Source: Oscillospiraceae bacterium (GTDB lineage Bacteria; Bacillota; Clostridia; UMGS1810). Taken from it: 33,717 bases of DNA. Shown piece after piece: positions 31,158-33,717 of the stretch. The position numbers and the translations under genes are program-made. Positions within the stretch are counted from its first letter, which is position 1, and each line of letters opens with the position of its first letter. The stretch is from assembly GCA_015069015.1 (NCBI GenBank), contig SVJK01000019.1, positions 1-33,717 on the forward strand, read 5' to 3'. The notes beneath the pieces were generated by a model that made no database searches, was not told the origin of the DNA, and saw only the letters and a list, made by a program, of their open reading frames with translations.

Positions 31158-33068
31158 ATGAATTTGTCATTTAAATTAACCGGCGATTTTGTCCCCGTAG
31201 AGAATGGTTGTAAAATCCTTTCAAAGAGGCTTGGCATAAATTTTTCAGAATCAGGAACACCTCTTTATGTTAAAAACGAGGGGGACAGCCTTGTTATTAA
31301 CACAGAATCAGACGGATATAGCATCACATATTCAAATCTCACCGAATTTTTCCGAGGACTTGGCATACTTTGCGACGGAATCAGAAAAGATATTGATTTT
31401 GGAGTAACAGAGAAAAAACGTTTTGAAACCTGCGGTATTATGTATGATGTTTCAGTTGGAGCAGTATATAAGGTTGAAACTGCAAAAAATCTCATAGAGC
31501 AGATGGCGATAATGGGACTCAACATGATGATGCTCTATTCAGAGGACATCTATGAAATGGAAAAATATCCCAAATTCGGATACCTAAGAGGTGCATACAC
31601 ATCTGACGAAATTAAAGAAATGGATGAATATGCAAAAATTTTCGGCATTGAACTTTGCCCATGCATTGAGACTTTTGGTCACCTTGAAGCAGTGCTTAAA
31701 TGGCCGGAATTCTCTCACATGGCAGATAACGCTGCAGTTCTTATGGCGGGAGAGGATTCCACCTATGAACTCATTGAAGAAATGATAAAAGTTTGTGCCC
31801 AAAATTATACAAGCAGAAATCTTCATATAGGTTTTGATGAAACCTATGGAACAGGTCTTGGAAAATATCTTCTGAAAAACGGCTACAGACCTTTGGCAGA
31901 CATTTTCTTTGAGCATCTTGGAAAGGTGTGCGAGATTGCAAAAAAATATGGTTTCAAGCCCATGATGTGGAACGACATGATATTCAAACTTGACGGAACC
32001 CAGAGTTTCCTCATTGAAGACACAGAAAAACTCGGTGTTCCTGAAAGTCTCTACAAAAGATATCCCGAAAACATCAATCTTGTATACTATAACTATGGCG
32101 GCGCCTATGGACTTGACAACCAAAAGGTTACAAGAGCACTTTTGGAACAGACGAAAAAATTTGACCGTCCCATAACTTTCGGCGGAGCAATCTGGACATG
32201 GGGACAACTTAGTGCAGGTCTTAATAAAACCTACATTTCAACCAAAGTTCAACTTGACCTTTGTGAAGAATTTGGCGTAAAAAGAGCCTTTGCCTGTGTA
32301 TGGGATACTTTGCAGCATCAGACAAATCTCTACACTGCAATTCCCGGTCTTCAGATTTGGGCAGAGTTGATGTATCATAAAGATGCAGATATGGACTATA
32401 TCTGGGATAGATTTGAATCATGTACGGGATATAATAAGGATGACTGGAAACTTCTCTATCCCGACGATTTTTCTGATGAGGATATGAAAAAATATTCAAA
32501 TCCGGATGCATACTGTATAAATTCATCCTATCAGCATCTCTACAATGACATTTTAACAGGTATGCTTGACAAAACTCTTTCGGGTTATGATTTCAAATCC
32601 CGCTATAAAACCTTCCTTGATGGAATCAAAAAGGTTAGTGGTGGAGATATGAAACCTCTCTTTGAAAGATACAAAGCCCTCTATGAACTTTTGTATGTAA
32701 AATGCGACCTTGGAATAAACCTTAGAAAGGCATATCAGGACGGAGACAAAAAGGAACTTAAAAAACTTTTCACAGAACTCAAAAAACTTCCCACGCTTTA
32801 TGAAAAATATCATAATTCCGTGGAAAATGACTGGTATGAACTTAACAAACCCTTTGGCTATTCGGGAATGGATATGCTCCTTGGAACGATAGAGGCAAGA
32901 GTGAAAACCGCCATAAGTGTTATAGGAAAATATCTTGACGGCACTCTTGATTCAATTCCTGAACTTGAATGTGAAATTGACCTTTGGTGCCAAAGCGATA
33001 AACCCCTCACAGAACTCGGTGCCCCCACAGGATTTATGAGCACAGCCATACTCCCGGGGAATTTCTGA
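31158..33068 (+). CDS. GH20-like beta-N-acetylhexosaminidase, cytosolic
   Basis: This 636-aa protein has no signal peptide. After an N-terminal alpha/beta domain (about 1-85), a TIM-barrel begins at CGIMYDVSVG (92-101). MGLNMMMLYSEDIYEMEKYPKFGYLRGAYTSDEIKEMDEYA, CPCIETFGHL (167-176) and HIGFDETYG (223-231) follow the layout of the Hex1-like branch of GH20; D227-E228 is the catalytic Asp-Glu pair, so the substrate-assisted mechanism on N-acetylhexosamine is possible. The usual arginine after the D-x-S at the first strand appears to be Val100. Strong AGGAGGAAATT lies before the ATG. As the last gene of the block, it would remove terminal hexosamines from imported oligosaccharides, implying a repeating uronate-hexosamine substrate. 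Substrate specificity is uncertain because of the Arg change. Confidence 0.78.
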   Translation: MNLSFKLTGDFVPVENGCKILSKRLGINFSESGTPLYVKNEGDSLVINTESDGYSITYSNLTEFFRGLGILCDGIRKDIDFGVTEKKRFETCGIMYDVSVGAVYKVETAKNLIEQMAIMGLNMMMLYSEDIYEMEKYPKFGYLRGAYTSDEIKEMDEYAKIFGIELCPCIETFGHLEAVLKWPEFSHMADNAAVLMAGEDSTYELIEEMIKVCAQNYTSRNLHIGFDETYGTGLGKYLLKNGYRPLADIFFEHLGKVCEIAKKYGFKPMMWNDMIFKLDGTQSFLIEDTEKLGVPESLYKRYPENINLVYYNYGGAYGLDNQKVTRALLEQTKKFDRPITFGGAIWTWGQLSAGLNKTYISTKVQLDLCEEFGVKRAFACVWDTLQHQTNLYTAIPGLQIWAELMYHKDADMDYIWDRFESCTGYNKDDWKLLYPDDFSDEDMKKYSNPDAYCINSSYQHLYNDILTGMLDKTLSGYDFKSRYKTFLDGIKKVSGGDMKPLFERYKALYELLYVKCDLGINLRKAYQDGDKKELKKLFTELKKLPTLYEKYHNSVENDWYELNKPFGYSGMDMLLGTIEARVKTAISVIGKYLDGTLDSIPELECEIDLWCQSDKPLTELGAPTGFMSTAILPGNF

Positions 33069-33111
33069 TTAATAACCTTCGATATGAAAAAATGAGACCT
33101 GGTATGGCGAG

Positions 33112-33166
33112 TGTCCTTAAGGACAGTAAAATGACAGATTTTCCACAATGGTAAATCTGTCATTTT
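33112..33166 (+). terminator. Double hairpin terminating the long gene block
   Basis: TGTCCTTAAGGACA (33112-33125) is a perfect palindrome. It is followed directly by a 14-bp perfect stem (33128-33141 with 33153-33166) whose right arm ends in ATTTT, then GCTC. The position 44-98 bases after the GH20-like stop fits transcription termination of the second block. Confidence 0.65.
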
Positions 33167-33325
33167 GCTCAATTGTAAAGTGAAATGCAATACTTGTTTG
33201 TGTGATTTATATTTTTAAGTGTATAAATTATAGATGCAGACGAGTATTGCATTTTGTTTTGCAAAGAAATTATTGTAAAAAAAGAAAGACTCCAAGGAGA
33301 GTAAATCCTTAGAGGCTCGTTCTTT
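33167..33325. other. Non-coding hairpin-rich spacer
   Basis: Together with its flanks this spans the only stretch over 300 bases without a gene (33069-33419). AAATGCAATACTTG (33183-33196) pairs with CGAGTATTGCATTT (33241-33254), 14 bp with one G-U, enclosing 44 nt. A second imperfect stem joins 33276-33299 to 33306-33328 (A-rich left arm, T-rich right arm), resembling a bidirectional terminator. No open reading frame or known RNA family was recognised. Confidence 0.5.
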
Positions 33326-33424
33326 TTTACTGTATAGGAAATTACGCAGAATTTAGTTCGCGAGATAAGATGTATATCAAATTACGCTCGCGACTTGGGT
33401 GCAGGCTCAGCCTGCTTTTTTATT
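33326..33424 (-). repeat. Dispersed intergenic repeat, copy 2 (inverted relative to copy 1 at 3170-3269)
   Basis: The reverse complement of 33349-33415 matches 3178-3244 at 63 of 67 positions by eye. This copy has a cleaner internal inverted repeat (TCGCGAG at 33358-33364 and CTCGCGA at 33387-33393) and two recognisable GCGTAATTTNNTATACA units in tandem. As at copy 1, its hairpin end runs directly into the ...GAA-TAA stop of an adjacent gene. Confidence 0.8.
33401..33421 (+). terminator. Rho-independent terminator inside repeat copy 2
   Basis: GCAGGCTCAGCCTGC (33401-33415) is followed by TTTTTT. It would stop plus-strand readthrough from the long gene block just before it enters the convergent gene at 33420. 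It is identical in stem to the terminator at 3178-3192. Confidence 0.7.
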
Positions 33425-33717
33425 CAATTATCGCAATAATCTGTGTGATAAATTTGCTTTTATCTTTATGCTGTGGCGGTCCTTCAAGATAAATATTACG
33501 GAATACACCTGTCAGCGTCAGATTATTTTCTTCTGCATAGGAAAGAAGTCTTTTTCGTGCTTCGGAAATTTCCTCATAAGCTCCATGGTGGAAAAATGAA
33601 AGCGCTTTGAGTTCGGGTAGATGCTTTATGTATTCACCTTCGCTTTTAGATGGCACGGCAACGCAATAGAAAATATCCTGCGGAGCTTTTGCAGAATATT
33701 CTGTAAAATACATTCTC
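33420..33717 (-). CDS. C-terminal part of a protein with a GyrI-like effector-binding domain (5' end beyond window)
   Basis: About 98 residues are visible, and the frame is open to the right edge. The ATG at 33713 has no visible ribosome-binding site inside the window and may be internal. The segment LPELKALSFFHHGAYEEISEARKRLLSYAEENNL...FRNIYLEGPP...FITQIIAIIE follows the pattern of the GyrI-like small-molecule-binding domain found at the C-terminus of MerR- and AraC-family regulators and in stand-alone proteins. It is probably a multidrug- or effector-sensing regulator. It converges on the carbohydrate locus and is separated from it by the repeat/terminator block, so it is likely unrelated to it. 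Confidence 0.65.
   Translation of the reverse strand, partial: RMYFTEYSAKAPQDIFYCVAVPSKSEGEYIKHLPELKALSFFHHGAYEEISEARKRLLSYAEENNLTLTGVFRNIYLEGPPQHKDKSKFITQIIAIIE

Noticed and set aside
1-33717. CRISPR arrays, prophage, transposase, tRNA or rRNA genes
   Set aside because: No regularly spaced repeats, phage or transposase proteins, or recognisable RNA genes were seen on either strand.

Overview
This window looks like a low-GC Gram-positive anaerobe of the class Clostridia. The evidence is AT-rich DNA, GGAGG/GAGGTG ribosome-binding sites before almost every gene, sigma-A-type promoters, S-layer homology (SLH) surface proteins and 'copper amine oxidase N-terminal-like' modules in secreted enzymes. 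No rRNA, tRNA, CRISPR array, phage gene or transposase was seen. Taxonomy below class is not resolved.

The window is almost entirely one carbohydrate-utilisation locus aimed at a uronic-acid-containing polysaccharide. Left end (1-3360): a GH88 unsaturated uronyl hydrolase (minus) and a cytosolic heparinase II/III-like lyase (plus) are divergently transcribed from back-to-back promoters that share a pair of direct repeats. Block 2 (3361-10040): an AraC-type regulator (TTG start) is divergent from a tight four-gene sugar operon of FGGY kinase, transketolase, FucI/AraA-like isomerase and zinc alcohol dehydrogenase. Block 3 (10132-33068): a second, paralogous AraC regulator is divergent from a run of genes of about 22 kb. 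These encode an EamA-type transporter, a metallo-beta-lactamase-fold hydrolase, a cytosolic six-hairpin-like protein of unknown activity, a giant secreted heparinase-II-like protein (1499 aa), two SLH proteins, a second giant secreted heparinase-II-like protein (1212 aa), two secreted modular non-catalytic proteins and a cytosolic GH20-like hexosaminidase. Right end (33069-33717): about 350 bp of hairpin-rich non-coding DNA, then the 3' end of a minus-strand gene with a GyrI-like effector-binding domain.

Inferred division of labour: the large secreted lyases and the SLH/module proteins act at the S-layer to cut and hold the polymer. Products enter the cell by a transporter that is either the EamA protein or lies outside the window. 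Inside, the 556-aa lyase, GH88, GH20-like enzyme and possibly the 706-aa protein finish depolymerisation. The isomerase/kinase/transketolase/dehydrogenase set feeds one released sugar towards the pentose-phosphate pool. No sulfatase and no KduI/KduD/KdgK/KdgA homologue is present, so the substrate is probably not heavily sulfated, and the fate of the unsaturated uronate is not encoded here.

Most notable observations: (i) an apparently undescribed S-layer-associated lyase system with a glycan-binding-like module shared by three proteins; (ii) a repeat of about 67-100 bp present in inverted copies at 3.2 kb and 33.4 kb, each abutting an identical ...Glu-stop plus terminator hairpin; (iii) a compact divergent control region at 1386-1482; (iv) a GH20-like enzyme that appears to lack the substrate-binding arginine; (v) a kinase-transketolase-isomerase operon whose sugar is unknown.
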